From a virus, in IMG/VR virus record IMGVR_UViG_3300034355_001382, positions 1 to 28,772 of that record: a stretch of 28,772 nt of DNA. One strand, written 5' to 3'. The position numbers and the translations under genes were made by a program. Below are positions 7,116 to 13,487 of this stretch, in pieces. The notes under the pieces were generated by a model. That model was not told where the DNA came from and did no database searches. It was given only the letters and a program-made list of their open reading frames with translations. Position 1 is the stretch's first letter, and each line of letters starts with the position of its first letter.

Positions 7116-7150
7116 CATAGGGGAAAATACATCTGGGGTGGAATTTGCCA

Positions 7151-7354
7151 CTACTGATTATTCTTTTCCTGCCATTCCATAACATAAAGCGTGTGTTTGC
7201 AAAATCGTTTCAATACATCTCGGTCAACCCATAAGTCCACAAAGGTATTATCTTGATTAATCGTTGCAATACAGTATTGACCATTAAGGTTTTGCCCTAA
7301 TTTTATTTCCCCTTTTAGGTGATGGACTTCTTGAGAGTGTGAATAATTGTCCAT
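7151..7354 (-). CDS. small protein of unknown function
   Basis: A 67-residue protein (MDNYSHSQEVHHLKGEIKLG...) with a compact, mixed alpha/beta composition, no membrane segment and no Cys cluster. Its ATG overlaps the stop of the upstream HTH gene as TAATG, which argues that both are real and co-translated. No family recognised. Confidence 0.62.
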   Translation of the reverse strand: MDNYSHSQEVHHLKGEIKLGQNLNGQYCIATINQDNTFVDLWVDRDVLKRFCKHTLYVMEWQEKNNQ

Positions 7355-7551
7355 TATATTTTTCCCTCTGATTGTGCTAACAAACCTAAGTGGCGACGAA
7401 ATTGAACGTATTGGGGTTTAGGGTCGTAGCCTTTGCGACGGTGATTTTTTACCGTGTCAGGGTCGGCTCCTGTTAACAATGAAATTTGGTTGATGGATTT
7501 TCCGGTAAGTAAACGAAATTCATCTACAGATAGTTCTTTTTGTGCAAACAT
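7354..7551 (-). CDS. small HTH-like DNA-binding protein
   Basis: A 65-residue protein. ELSVDEFRLLTGKSINQISLLTGADPDTVKNHRRKG has the spacing of a helix-turn-helix (conserved TG turn, then DPDTVKNHRR as recognition helix). It is the first gene of the long minus-strand block, with GAGG upstream and a good promoter about 100 bases upstream, facing away from the ribbon-helix-helix gene. It is a plausible regulator of the block. Confidence 0.65.
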   Translation of the reverse strand: MFAQKELSVDEFRLLTGKSINQISLLTGADPDTVKNHRRKGYDPKPQYVQFRRHLGLLAQSEGKI

Positions 7552-7589
7552 TGTAATAGCCTCAACTGGGTTAAAGAATGGGTTGGGGT

Positions 7590-7620
7590 GGGGCTGATCG
7601 GCTGATATCCGGTCAGCCCC
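7590..7620. promoter_or_regulatory. 12-bp inverted repeat in the leader of the minus-strand block
   Basis: GGGGCTGATCGG / CCGGTCAGCCCC with a 7-base loop forms a 12-bp stem with one wobble pair. It lies between the predicted minus-strand start point (about 7642) and the 7551 start codon, so it would be in the 5' leader RNA. No T-run follows on either strand, so it is more likely an operator or leader structure than a terminator. Confidence 0.5.
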
Positions 7621-7629
7621 TTTCAGTAT

Positions 7630-7658
7630 TTGTGTTAATGTTATGCTGATTATATGCT
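7630..7658 (+). promoter_or_regulatory. predicted promoter of the ribbon-helix-helix gene
   Basis: TTGTGT (7630-7635), 17 bases, TATGCT (7653-7658). Transcription would start near 7665, only about 12 bases before the ATG, consistent with the absence of a Shine-Dalgarno. It overlaps the opposing promoter, so the two should compete. Confidence 0.4.
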
Positions 7659-7677
7659 AAACGACATAAAAAAACAA
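7649..7677 (-). promoter_or_regulatory. predicted promoter of the left minus-strand block
   Basis: On the minus strand TTGTTT (7677-7672), exactly 17 bases, perfect TATAAT (7654-7649). It faces the 7551 gene and leaves a leader of about 90 bases containing the 7590-7620 stem. The -35 box overlaps the start codon of the divergent gene. Confidence 0.6.
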
Positions 7678-7928
7678 TGGACAAAAGGTATAGAATTACG
7701 ATTAAGATCCCTGCGTGGCATAATAAGCGATTAAGGGAATGGGCAGCACTCAAGGGTGTAGCACCCACAACCTTGGCGGGTAACGTATTGCAAGCTCGAA
7801 TAGAAGCAAACGACCAACAAATTGTGGCGATGTTAAAGTCTCGGTCTGAGGATGAAGGATTAACTATTGAGGAATTTATTAAAAAGATTGTCAATGATTC
7901 AGATGATCAAGAAAAGCCCACTAGGTAG
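7677..7928 (+). CDS. small ribbon-helix-helix-like regulator
   Basis: An 83-residue basic protein. MDKRYRITIKIPAWHNKRLREWAALKGVAPTTLAGNVLQARIE has the pattern of a ribbon-helix-helix fold: a short basic strand (RYRITIKIP), helix A, a turn (KGVAPTT), then helix B. The acidic tail may be a partner-binding region. It is the only plus-strand gene in the left 12 kb and stands divergent to the minus-strand block with overlapping promoters, the usual setting for an autoregulated repressor. An antitoxin-like role is possible but no toxin partner is adjacent. Confidence 0.7.
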   Translation: MDKRYRITIKIPAWHNKRLREWAALKGVAPTTLAGNVLQARIEANDQQIVAMLKSRSEDEGLTIEEFIKKIVNDSDDQEKPTR

Positions 7929-7954
7929 AGTGAGCTTCTTTGGAGTTACCGGGA

Positions 7955-8284
7955 CTAAAACAAACTTAATTGACCTTCACTAACCGTTTTACTTTTGGGA
8001 TTGTTCCACGACTCCCCCCTAGAGTTTACACAATTTCGCCAGTGAGGGTAGGTTTTAAATGGCTTGCCTAGCGCGATAAACTTTTGAATTAACCGCAGTT
8101 CCTCAAGCCATATCTTGTAGGGTGAATGTTCCCTGATTCCGAAGGGGTAGCGGTCGTTGCAATACTTCCGGGCATCCTTAGAGTTGGTTTGTTCGCCCAA
8201 ACAAGCGCATTGCATCTCATACTCAAGGAGGGAGTTTGATATTCGATTAATCGCATGATCACGCCACGATACTGATTTTTTCAT
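7955..8284 (-). CDS. unknown protein ending in a beta-clamp binding motif (QLSLF)
   Basis: A 109-residue protein with REHSPYKIWLEELR in the middle, and Cys and His residues scattered. The last five residues are QLSLF, an exact match to the QL(S/D)LF consensus by which polymerases, MutS, Hda and others bind the DNA polymerase sliding clamp. A C-terminal, exposed position is typical of functional motifs. AGAAGG precedes the ATG, which begins just after the stop of the 57-residue gene. It may act at replication forks or sequester the host clamp. The rest is not recognised. Confidence 0.72.
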   Translation of the reverse strand: MKKSVSWRDHAINRISNSLLEYEMQCACLGEQTNSKDARKYCNDRYPFGIREHSPYKIWLEELRLIQKFIALGKPFKTYPHWRNCVNSRGESWNNPKSKTVSEGQLSLF

Positions 8285-8285
8285 T

Positions 8286-8459
8286 TCAACTACCTTCTGA
8301 ACGATAATTCAACCAATACCAAAAAGCAATGATCTGGTAGTCGTAGCGACTTTTGCGGTAGACAAGATTCCACCATATTTTAAAGTTAACTGTGCAGTCA
8401 TGGATTCCGTCATAGAGTCCGCCACGGGTTTCGTCGCGCATCCGATCAAATAATTTCAT
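8286..8459 (-). CDS. 57-residue protein of unknown function
   Basis: ATG at 8459 with AGAGGA upstream, 57 codons, TGA at 8286-8288. The product starts MKLFDRMRDETRGGLYDGIH and is rich in Trp and Tyr (KIWWNLVYRKSRYDYQ, FWYWLNY). It ends one base before the next ATG. Tight spacing and the ribosome binding site support it. Function unknown. Confidence 0.6.
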   Translation of the reverse strand: MKLFDRMRDETRGGLYDGIHDCTVNFKIWWNLVYRKSRYDYQIIAFWYWLNYRSEGS

Positions 8460-8492
8460 TGTTTTAATCCTCTAGGGTCTGAGTAGTGGCAA

Positions 8493-8891
8493 TCATAGGC
8501 TTGTAATATTTAATTGAATGGGAACCTCGTAGCTTGTCAGCAAACCCTTTTTACTCATCTTTGCTAACTCAACCTGAACGTCTGCTATTTCAAATTGAAT
8601 CTTTTTCTCGGCTCCCAATGGGGTGACTCCATCACAATTCAGGACTTCAATTAAATTCTCTAGGGTGATTTTTATATCCTTCTCAGTCCCATAAAGAAGG
8701 CGAATCATATAGAGGATGTAAGTAAATTTATTGATCCCCCCTGATATCAAGTCACACTGCAAGTTATAGATGTCTAAGTGTAGTTTTCCCTGTTTGTTCA
8801 TCATTGTTCCCTGATTCTTTTCAACAGGGGACTTGTCTGCAAACTGAATAACGTTATCAATTGATTCAGACTCGGGTTCAACTTGTAACAT
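8493..8891 (-). CDS. protein of unknown function
   Basis: A 132-residue protein with an acidic N-terminal about 30 residues (QVEPESESIDNVIQF) and a helical body containing KITLENLIEVLNCDGVTPLGAEKKIQFEIADVQVELAKMSKKGLL, which looks like a winged-helix-type fold but is not diagnostic. AGGAGA precedes the ATG. A second possible start (MNKQGK) lies about 30 residues in. No family recognised. Confidence 0.65.
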   Translation of the reverse strand: MLQVEPESESIDNVIQFADKSPVEKNQGTMMNKQGKLHLDIYNLQCDLISGGINKFTYILYMIRLLYGTEKDIKITLENLIEVLNCDGVTPLGAEKKIQFEIADVQVELAKMSKKGLLTSYEVPIQLNITSL

Positions 8892-8900
8892 GAGATTCTC

Positions 8901-9191
8901 CTATCTAATAAATGGAATTGCATTGTCTTTTAAAACCTCAAACCACTGCGCCTCTGTTGGCATCAGGTGTTCGTTATTTTTGAATGGATAAGGGAATATT
9001 CTCCTTGCTATTTTTGACGCTGCGATCGCATCTCTTTTTGTAGCAAACCAACCAGGAAAACGTACCCCAAACGGAATATAAGTTATCCCCCAATAATCAT
9101 CATCAAGTCGGTTAACTGCCAACCATTTTCTAGCTGTGGCTTGAGCTTTTCCTAGTCCATAAATTGTCTGTGTTGTAATTGTTTTTCTCAT
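8901..9191 (-). CDS. small protein of unknown function
   Basis: A 96-residue basic protein (ARKWLAVNRLDDDYWGITYIPFGVRFPGWFATKRDAIAASKIARRIFPYPF) with many aromatics, no membrane segment and no Cys. The ATG overlaps the preceding stop as ATGA, with AAGGAG close upstream. A HIP1 octamer lies inside it. Probably cytoplasmic; not recognised. Confidence 0.65.
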   Translation of the reverse strand: MRKTITTQTIYGLGKAQATARKWLAVNRLDDDYWGITYIPFGVRFPGWFATKRDAIAASKIARRIFPYPFKNNEHLMPTEAQWFEVLKDNAIPFIR

Positions 9192-9373
9192 ATTCTCCTT
9201 GTCCTTGTAATAACCGAAACTGGTGTACCTTTCCAGTTTTCCTCAATAAAAAACTTGTCATTGCCTAGAAGGTTTAACCTTTCACATTCCTTTCTAGCTT
9301 CGCTGTGTCTTGAACTTGAAAATACAACTTGACCTAAACTATTCTTGACTACAAATCCTTTAAATTCGCTCAT
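9188..9373 (-). CDS. small protein of unknown function
   Basis: A 61-residue basic protein (MSEFKGFVVKNSLGQVVFSS...) with a beta-hairpin-like N-terminus and a SRHSEARKECERLN helix. A consensus AGGAGG lies just upstream of the ATG, and the stop overlaps the next ATG. It follows a predicted terminator, so it may be fed by readthrough or a local promoter. Confidence 0.62.
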   Translation of the reverse strand: MSEFKGFVVKNSLGQVVFSSSRHSEARKECERLNLLGNDKFFIEENWKGTPVSVITRTRRI

Positions 9374-9393
9374 TATCCTCCTGTTAATTTGTT

Positions 9394-9428
9394 AAAAAAT
9401 GGGGTAGATAAAGGGTCTTTCCTACCCC
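9394..9428 (-). terminator. rho-independent terminator after the ASCH operon
   Basis: On the minus strand GGGGTAG ... CTACCCC is a perfect 7-bp stem with an internal AAAG/CTTT pair in the loop, followed by A and TTTTTT (9399-9394). Classical terminator, downstream of the ASCH gene and upstream of the 9373 gene. Confidence 0.72.
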
Positions 9429-9437
9429 TGATTCGTC

Positions 9438-9492
9438 TTACTTACACAAACACCAGATGACTGATGATCCTCGTCTAAACATCACCTCCTTT
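9438..9492 (-). promoter_or_regulatory. very strong Shine-Dalgarno with a 14-codon mini-ORF
   Basis: The minus strand carries AAAGGAGGTGAT (9492-9481), complementary along its length to the 3' tail of 16S rRNA. An ATG at 9482 overlaps its end and opens 14 codons (MFRRGSSVIWCLCK) to TAA at 9438. The spacing is too short for efficient initiation. It may be a standby or ribosome-stalling site; a coding role is doubtful. It lies between the ASCH gene and the terminator. Confidence 0.35.
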
Positions 9493-9506
9493 CTGTTGAG
9501 TTGAAG

Positions 9507-9827
9507 TTATGCGATCGCCAATTCCCCTGAAGACGGATTAACCTCAACAATCTCCCCCAAGGCAAGAATAAAAACCTCTGTTTCCTGTCCTATAGTTTCC
9601 TCTCCATCACTCCATTCAGGTTTGGGGATGCCCTTGGTAATTCCTATTAATTCAATAGTGAATGATGGAACTTTTAAGCCATAGCCGTTTCTAAACTCAA
9701 TATGGGTGATGGGTTTGTCAAATCGGACATCATAATAAGGATCGATTTTTCTGTATTCCTCTTTTTTGACCCCCGATGCAATCATGTCAAACCATTTTCT
9801 TTTAATGGCTAAAACTAATGTGTTCAT
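9507..9827 (-). CDS. ASCH-domain protein
   Basis: A 106-residue protein. MNTLVLAIKRKWFDMIASGVKKEEYRKI is the characteristic start of ASCH domains: a beta strand, then a helix with GxKxxExR/Y-type residues; ITHIEFRNGYG and SFTIELIGITKG complete the barrel. ASCH proteins (PUA-like fold) bind RNA or modified nucleosides, and some cleave RNA or remove acyl groups from nucleosides; phage members are common. A nucleic-acid-related role is therefore likely, the exact activity is not visible. It overlaps the upstream gene by ATGA and ends in a HIP1 octamer. Confidence 0.8.
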   Translation of the reverse strand: MNTLVLAIKRKWFDMIASGVKKEEYRKIDPYYDVRFDKPITHIEFRNGYGLKVPSFTIELIGITKGIPKPEWSDGEETIGQETEVFILALGEIVEVNPSSGELAIA

Positions 9828-10072
9828 AGCCCTTCTCCTGCTCTCATTAACTCATTAATCCATTTGGTTCGGAGGCGTTTTGCCTCTTTCTCACTCTCGC
9901 AGGGCGGCTGGTACTGACTAGAAAGAATGGTGTTTCCCTTTAATAGAAACCACTTGATACCTGTTAACCACCAATCCCCCTCTCTTGTTCCCCAAAGTTC
10001 GACACCTTCTGGCATCGCGCAGTAATCCTTGTCATAATTTGAAGCTATTATTCGGACTTCTGATGCGTTCAT
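9824..10072 (-). CDS. small protein of unknown function
   Basis: An 82-residue protein (MNASEVRIIASNYDKDYCAMPEGVELWGTREGDWWLTGIKW...) ending in a basic helix (EKEAKRLRTKWINELMRAGEGL). No membrane segment. Translationally coupled to the ASCH gene through ATGA. Not recognised. Confidence 0.6.
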   Translation of the reverse strand: MNASEVRIIASNYDKDYCAMPEGVELWGTREGDWWLTGIKWFLLKGNTILSSQYQPPCESEKEAKRLRTKWINELMRAGEGL

Positions 10073-10099
10073 AATTTCTGTGTTGTAGAGTTTTGAATT

Positions 10100-10116
10100 G
10101 GGGGAATTTCACCCCC
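10100..10116. promoter_or_regulatory. GC-rich hairpin between operons
   Basis: GGGGG-AATTTCA-CCCCC, a 5-bp GC stem between the 10145 and 10072 genes. On the minus strand it is followed by AATTCAAAA, not a T-run, so it is at best a weak terminator or a processing/pausing hairpin. Confidence 0.35.
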
Positions 10117-10144
10117 GGAGTTGAGTTAAGAGTCAAGGCAATTA

Positions 10145-11026
10145 CTAGAAATCAATACCCGCAGCCGCCAATGCTTCCACATCACTAACAGGGGGTAGCG
10201 CCGCCATAATTTGTTCGGGTTGAATCAAGGGGCGTTTAGGCTGTAATCCTTGGATACAAAAATCTTTAACTTCAGAATCAAAGCCAACAAAGTAGTTTTT
10301 CCATGTTTCTAGTGTGGGCTTTTCGTAGCTCACAACTTTACACGCGGGACTTTTTATTTTATCCCCTGCTAACTCGCGTTTGGTAGTAAAAGCAAAAACA
10401 CAAAGGGACTTGAACATCTGTGTTTTTTCACTAGCGGGAATGCCATTAACTATGGCGTGGCACGATGTTAAGTCACTGATAAATTTTCCCCATTCAATTG
10501 AAAAACTAGCTTGAGCCGCGCCTTTCAATTTGAGGCTTAAAGGTACTTGGTGCAACGGCTTGTTATTTTCGTCAAGTAAGATGATGTCGAACGCCTGGAA
10601 GTTTTGAAAGTTATCATTTTCTTTGTGAATAGCTTTCTTGTAATAACCAGCAAAAACAATATGTTCTTGTTCTTTTGTCGCGGCTTTATCTAATGCCAGA
10701 ACTGGAGTCCGAGGACAAACGAGTGCGCGCATTGACGTGAACAGCAACCCTTGTTCTTTTTTGTCTCCACTTGCAAAGGCATAATCAATAAGGGTTTTTT
10801 CGTCAAAGTTTAACCATCCGGCTTTTGCGGCTTGATCAATGGGGATAAAATAACCGCATTGTGACGGGTCTTCCCCTCGCATGGCTTGAATGCGGGGAAG
10901 TTTTGCATCTGGATTGATGTATTCCTCAGACGCAAATTCATCACGGATGACGGATTTACCCTCGTCCATTGGTTTAATTTCAGTTTGCATAACTTCGGTT
11001 TCAGTGGTTTTTGTTGTGGTTTTCAT
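10145..11026 (-). CDS. DUF5895-like cyanobacterial protein
   Basis: A 293-residue protein from the ATG at 11026. Residues such as KLPRIQAMRGEDPSQCGYFIPIDQAAKAGW resemble the cyanobacterial DUF5895 family as I remember it; I am only moderately sure of the name. The N-terminus is Thr/Lys-rich and likely disordered; the C-terminus is Ala/Pro-rich (EQIMAALPPVSDVEALAAAGIDF), reminiscent of the flexible tails of single-strand-binding proteins. It is the largest gene of this block and lacks a strong Shine-Dalgarno; a GTG at 11062 is an alternative start. Its role is unknown; a DNA-metabolism function is a guess. Confidence 0.7.
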   Translation of the reverse strand: MKTTTKTTETEVMQTEIKPMDEGKSVIRDEFASEEYINPDAKLPRIQAMRGEDPSQCGYFIPIDQAAKAGWLNFDEKTLIDYAFASGDKKEQGLLFTSMRALVCPRTPVLALDKAATKEQEHIVFAGYYKKAIHKENDNFQNFQAFDIILLDENNKPLHQVPLSLKLKGAAQASFSIEWGKFISDLTSCHAIVNGIPASEKTQMFKSLCVFAFTTKRELAGDKIKSPACKVVSYEKPTLETWKNYFVGFDSEVKDFCIQGLQPKRPLIQPEQIMAALPPVSDVEALAAAGIDF

Positions 11027-11069
11027 TGGATTTCTGTTAGGTTTATTCGGGCTTAATCGCACCGCCCCA

Positions 11070-11101
11070 ACGCTTCACAAATCAAGGTATTTATGAAGCG
11101 T
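11070..11101. promoter_or_regulatory. inverted repeat upstream of the DUF5895-like gene
   Basis: ACGCTTCA ... TGAAGCGT are perfect 8-bp arms; after one mismatch an inner AAAT/ATTT extends the stem around a CAAGGT loop. No T-run follows. It sits between the 11118 gene and the 11026 start, so it is a likely operator or leader hairpin for that gene. Confidence 0.5.
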
Positions 11102-11117
11102 AAGGGAAGGGTGATTA

Positions 11118-11336
11118 TTAGTTGCGTGCTTTGTACATATCAAAAGGACAAAAATCGTCATCCGGCATTTCAGAAAAGAATCTGTCGCTACCGTCAGCAA
11201 ATAGAATAATTCCCCCTGAATCGTTGGGGTTCTTGATAAAAATGTCCCCCGCTGGATTTAAAAAATAATCCAGACTTAAACTAGATCCACGATCAGATCC
11301 GATCTCATAGGCTCTATCTAAATTTTTTCTGTCCAT
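11118..11336 (-). CDS. small acidic protein of unknown function
   Basis: A 72-residue acidic protein from ATG at 11336 (MDRKNLDRAYEIGSDRGSSLSLDYFLNPAGDIFI...), ending DDDFCPFDMYKARN. GGAG lies nine bases upstream; a TTG-initiated form five codons longer is less likely because it would overlap the preceding gene. No family recognised. Its strongly acidic surface could mimic DNA, as in some anti-restriction proteins, but this is speculation. Confidence 0.62.
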   Translation of the reverse strand: MDRKNLDRAYEIGSDRGSSLSLDYFLNPAGDIFIKNPNDSGGIILFADGSDRFFSEMPDDDFCPFDMYKARN

Positions 11337-11337
11337 G

Positions 11338-11538
11338 TTAGTTTTCTCCAAGAATTGAATTAATTAATTCGTTAAACTCATTCATTGTTCCCTGTGGAAT
11401 CTGCTTAATAATTGCAGGGATCAAAACATCGTCAATCTCAATACATCGGTCGTTATAGGTTTCGTTGAACTCGACAATGAAGTCGCGTTCTTCTATTAAT
11501 TCGACAAATCTTTTAGCTAACTCTTTGACATCATCCAT
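11338..11538 (-). CDS. small acidic helical protein
   Basis: A 66-residue protein from ATG at 11538 (MDDVKELAKRFVELIEERDFIVEFNETYNDRCIEIDDVLIPAIIKQ...), helical and acidic. A very strong GGAGGAGGTGG precedes it, and its start overlaps the upstream stop as TGATG. Not recognised. Confidence 0.62.
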   Translation of the reverse strand: MDDVKELAKRFVELIEERDFIVEFNETYNDRCIEIDDVLIPAIIKQIPQGTMNEFNELINSILGEN

Positions 11539-12074
11539 CACGCCACCTCCTCCTCAGTCCATGACTGCTCAATTAAGCAGTCGGCGGCGAGTTGAAATGA
11601 GCTATGGCGGGACGTGCTGTATTGATACCCTTTTCCGTGAACCAACATCTCGGAAACTGCATAATAATCAGATTTGTACTGAACCACAAAACCCAGTTTC
11701 CAACAGCCTGCATAAACTGCCGTTCCCTGTTGTTTGGCTAGTGCCACAATCGTTTCTTGAGAGGGTGAGGGTTCAGTAACAGGTTTTGATTGTTGAATCT
11801 GTTCCCAGTAATTCAAAATTTGATTGTCGGATAAGTGTGTGGCACGACCATCTGTTAACTCAATTCTCACGATATCCTCCTTATATTTGACGGCTAAAAT
11901 CTCATCAGGCTCGTAGCTACAAGTACCGCAGGAATCCCACGCCAGGACTTGTACAAGAATTTCTTTATTGCTTGCCAGTGCTAAGGCTTCTTTTAATGCG
12001 GGAGACTGGACTTGAGTGGAAATTGTTGATATCATTGTTTTTGATTGGGTTTTATCCCGTAAGGCGGTTGGCAT
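11538..12074 (-). CDS. 178-residue protein, first gene of an XRE-controlled operon
   Basis: ATG at 12074 with GAGGT just upstream. The middle shows KYKEDIVRIELTDGRATHLSDNQILNYWEQ, a small beta-barrel-like pattern, and the C-terminus HGKGYQYSTSRHSSFQLAADCLIEQSW. One CGTC motif (DSCGTCSYEPDEI) could bind metal or be redox-active but stands alone. An internal Met at residue 14 is an alternative start without a ribosome binding site. The promoter upstream is embedded in a palindrome matching the XRE operator, so expression is probably repressed by the neighbouring regulator. Function unknown. Confidence 0.65.
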   Translation of the reverse strand: MPTALRDKTQSKTMISTISTQVQSPALKEALALASNKEILVQVLAWDSCGTCSYEPDEILAVKYKEDIVRIELTDGRATHLSDNQILNYWEQIQQSKPVTEPSPSQETIVALAKQQGTAVYAGCWKLGFVVQYKSDYYAVSEMLVHGKGYQYSTSRHSSFQLAADCLIEQSWTEEEVA

Positions 12075-12119
12075 TTGACCTCAGAAATCTGGGTGCTGAC
12101 CGCTTTTGGCTTTGTATCT

Positions 12120-12151
12120 ACAATCTTATAATACCATTATAAGATTGTCAA
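12120..12151 (-). promoter_or_regulatory. operator O1 with embedded promoter for the 12074 operon
   Basis: A perfect palindrome with 13-bp arms (ACAATCTTATAAT / ATTATAAGATTGT) and spacer ACC spans 12120-12148. The minus-strand promoter TTGACA (12151-12146), 17 bases, TAAGAT (12128-12123) is embedded in it, so a protein bound to the palindrome would block both boxes. The core TCTTATA-N7-TATAAGA recurs in front of the XRE gene. Confidence 0.78.
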
Positions 12152-12158
12152 GCGATTT

Positions 12159-12419
12159 TCAAAAGTTTTTTACAAGTACCGTAGGGAAGACTGAACTAAT
12201 GTCACTGCCAAGACTCCACAGCAAAGCATCCAGCTTTTCTCTACTCACAGCCTCAACTTCTCCAAGCTCTAATTTAATGATCGTTGGCTCCGAGACTGTT
12301 CCATTGGTTAATTCAGCCAACTGCCGACGCGATAATTTTGTAGCATCTCTAATCTTTCTTAGTGCTGCGCCAGCCTTCTTATCCCAGGAAATCATCAAGA
12401 CCCGACTATAAGGAATCAT
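12159..12419 (-). CDS. XRE/Cro-CI family transcriptional regulator
   Basis: An 86-residue protein. AGAALRKIRDATKLSRRQLAELTNGTVSEPTIIKLELGEVEAVSREKLDALLWSLG is a clear HTH_3 domain: helices 2 and 3 are RRQLAELTNG and SEPTIIKLELG. Little lies outside the DNA-binding domain. GGAGAA precedes the ATG; an internal MISWDKK start is possible. The gene sits at the switch point between the minus-strand early-type genes and the plus-strand replication operon, with matching palindromes at its own promoter and downstream, so it is probably an autoregulated repressor like lambda CI/Cro-type switch proteins. Confidence 0.88.
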   Translation of the reverse strand: MIPYSRVLMISWDKKAGAALRKIRDATKLSRRQLAELTNGTVSEPTIIKLELGEVEAVSREKLDALLWSLGSDISSVFPTVLVKNF

Positions 12420-12459
12420 AATTTCTCCATCCGTGCCACCGTTACTTTTTTTTATCTTT

Positions 12460-12500
12460 TCTTATATTGACATTATAAGATTCTTCGTTTATCATAGCAA
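12460..12500 (-). promoter_or_regulatory. operator O2 and promoter of the XRE gene
   Basis: The minus strand has TTGCTA (12500-12495), exactly 17 bases, perfect TATAAT (12477-12472). TCTTATA-N7-TATAAGA (12460-12480) covers the -10 box and has the same arms and the same 7-base gap as the core of O1. Binding there would shut off the regulator's own promoter. Confidence 0.75.
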
Positions 12501-12847
12501 TAGTCAAGGAATTTGGCAAGACCATCTGACCAAATCCCTAGCTCCCTAGAAACAACGAAGCTACCCCCTGATGGACTGCGAGAACAAAAGGGGTTTCCAG
12601 AACCGGATTTAGCTTTGTTGAAATTTTAGGGTTAAAACCAACAATTTATTGAAACGGGAGAAATTGCCTATATAAAAACGAAAACGGTCTGATTGTAGAT
12701 ACCTATTTACTTGTCAAAAGCCGGGGCGAAGTTTCAAGCCTTCCCCCTTGGTTTCCTTTCAAAGATTGACTCCAACTTAACTACAAAAAGCAAGAAGTCA
12801 ACAACCCAAAACCCTGTAAGAGTAAAATCCATCGTAGCCAATCAAAA
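12501..12847 (+). other. intergenic switch region with a long imperfect hairpin
   Basis: No gene is supported in this 347-base stretch between the divergent operons. CAACGAAGCTA (12553-12563) pairs with TAGCTTTGTTG (12610-12620) over 11 positions with one wobble, and inside it CCCCT can pair with AGGGG, giving a two-tier hairpin. Its strand is uncertain. It may be a regulatory RNA, an upstream control site, or part of the replication control of the operon that follows. Confidence 0.4.
12649..12676 (+). promoter_or_regulatory. predicted promoter of the replication operon
   Basis: TTGAAA (12649-12654), 16 bases, TATAAA (12671-12676). Start near 12683 leaves a leader of about 165 bases before the first possible gene. 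Not as strong as the XRE promoter; no copy of the XRE operator is seen here. Confidence 0.4.
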
Positions 12848-13057
12848 ATGAAGTTTCAACTATTTCAACTTGCAATCGGATCAACCTTGATCGTCATGAT
12901 TTCCTCAACCTACTTATTAGATTTTGTCAACAGAGGAAGTGGAAGGGGAGAAAACAAGACCCCACCGCCAAAAACTCAAACCCTTGAGTATGGCAAATTT
13001 GCAGCGACAACACCAACAGATGAATCCCCAGAACGTGGGGACGGGAGACGCGAATGA
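12848..13057 (+). CDS. possible small membrane-anchored protein at the head of the replication operon
   Basis: A 69-residue protein with an N-terminal hydrophobic helix (about 5-25, FQLAIGSTLIVMISSTYLLDF) and a polar Pro/Thr/Lys/Glu-rich tail. It has no Shine-Dalgarno, and its 3' half overlaps the start of the next gene by up to 68 bases in another frame. Coding is plausible but weakly supported. Confidence 0.4.
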   Translation: MKFQLFQLAIGSTLIVMISSTYLLDFVNRGSGRGENKTPPPKTQTLEYGKFAATTPTDESPERGDGRRE

Positions 13058-13487
13058 GAAGTTTTATTTCAATTACAAGATTAGCCTTGGTGCATCCCAG
13101 CAAGTGGGAAGTGGAGGCTGCATGATTGTCATTAGAAGCGGTGATAGAACAAGCCCAATCCTTACCGATTGTCGGCTAAGTCCCAAAGCAAACGCAATAC
13201 TGGCTTTTATTCTTTCCCACCCTACCCCGTGGGTTTTAAAAGTTAACGATCTTTGGCATTCAGAAACAGATGATAACTCGGTATTAGAGAGTTTGTCCGA
13301 GCTTTACAAAACGGATTATTTATTATTTTTCCGGTGGCAACTTCTGAGTGGTAATTGGGTAGAGGAGTATTTGATTTTTGAATCCTTGAGATTGAAAAAT
13401 GACTACCTTCGAGTCCTTCCAGATGATAGGAAGCAATACATTTGTGACCCTCGCCCACCAGCTTATAAACGATTGGGGGGAGCATGA
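12990..13487 (+). CDS. protein of unknown function preceding the replication initiator
   Basis: About 165 residues from ATG at 12990 (MANLQRQHQQMNPQ...). The start is uncertain; a second ATG is at 13020 and neither has a good ribosome binding site. The body FYFNYKISLGASQQ ... TDYLLFFRWQLLSGNWVEEYLIFESLRLKNDYLRVLPDD is mixed alpha/beta. It overlaps the initiator gene by ATGA, so it is co-expressed with replication functions. Not recognised; a replication accessory or regulatory protein is the natural guess. Confidence 0.62.
   Translation: MANLQRQHQQMNPQNVGTGDANEKFYFNYKISLGASQQVGSGGCMIVIRSGDRTSPILTDCRLSPKANAILAFILSHPTPWVLKVNDLWHSETDDNSVLESLSELYKTDYLLFFRWQLLSGNWVEEYLIFESLRLKNDYLRVLPDDRKQYICDPRPPAYKRLGGA

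Noticed and set aside
7613-7894. Minus-strand frame opposite the ribbon-helix-helix gene
   Set aside because: It crosses the predicted promoters, has no ribosome binding site and is antisense to a better-supported gene.
12106-12411. Plus-strand reading frame across the XRE gene
   Set aside because: Antisense shadow: the minus frame is a clear HTH_3 protein, and this frame has no ribosome binding site or domain.
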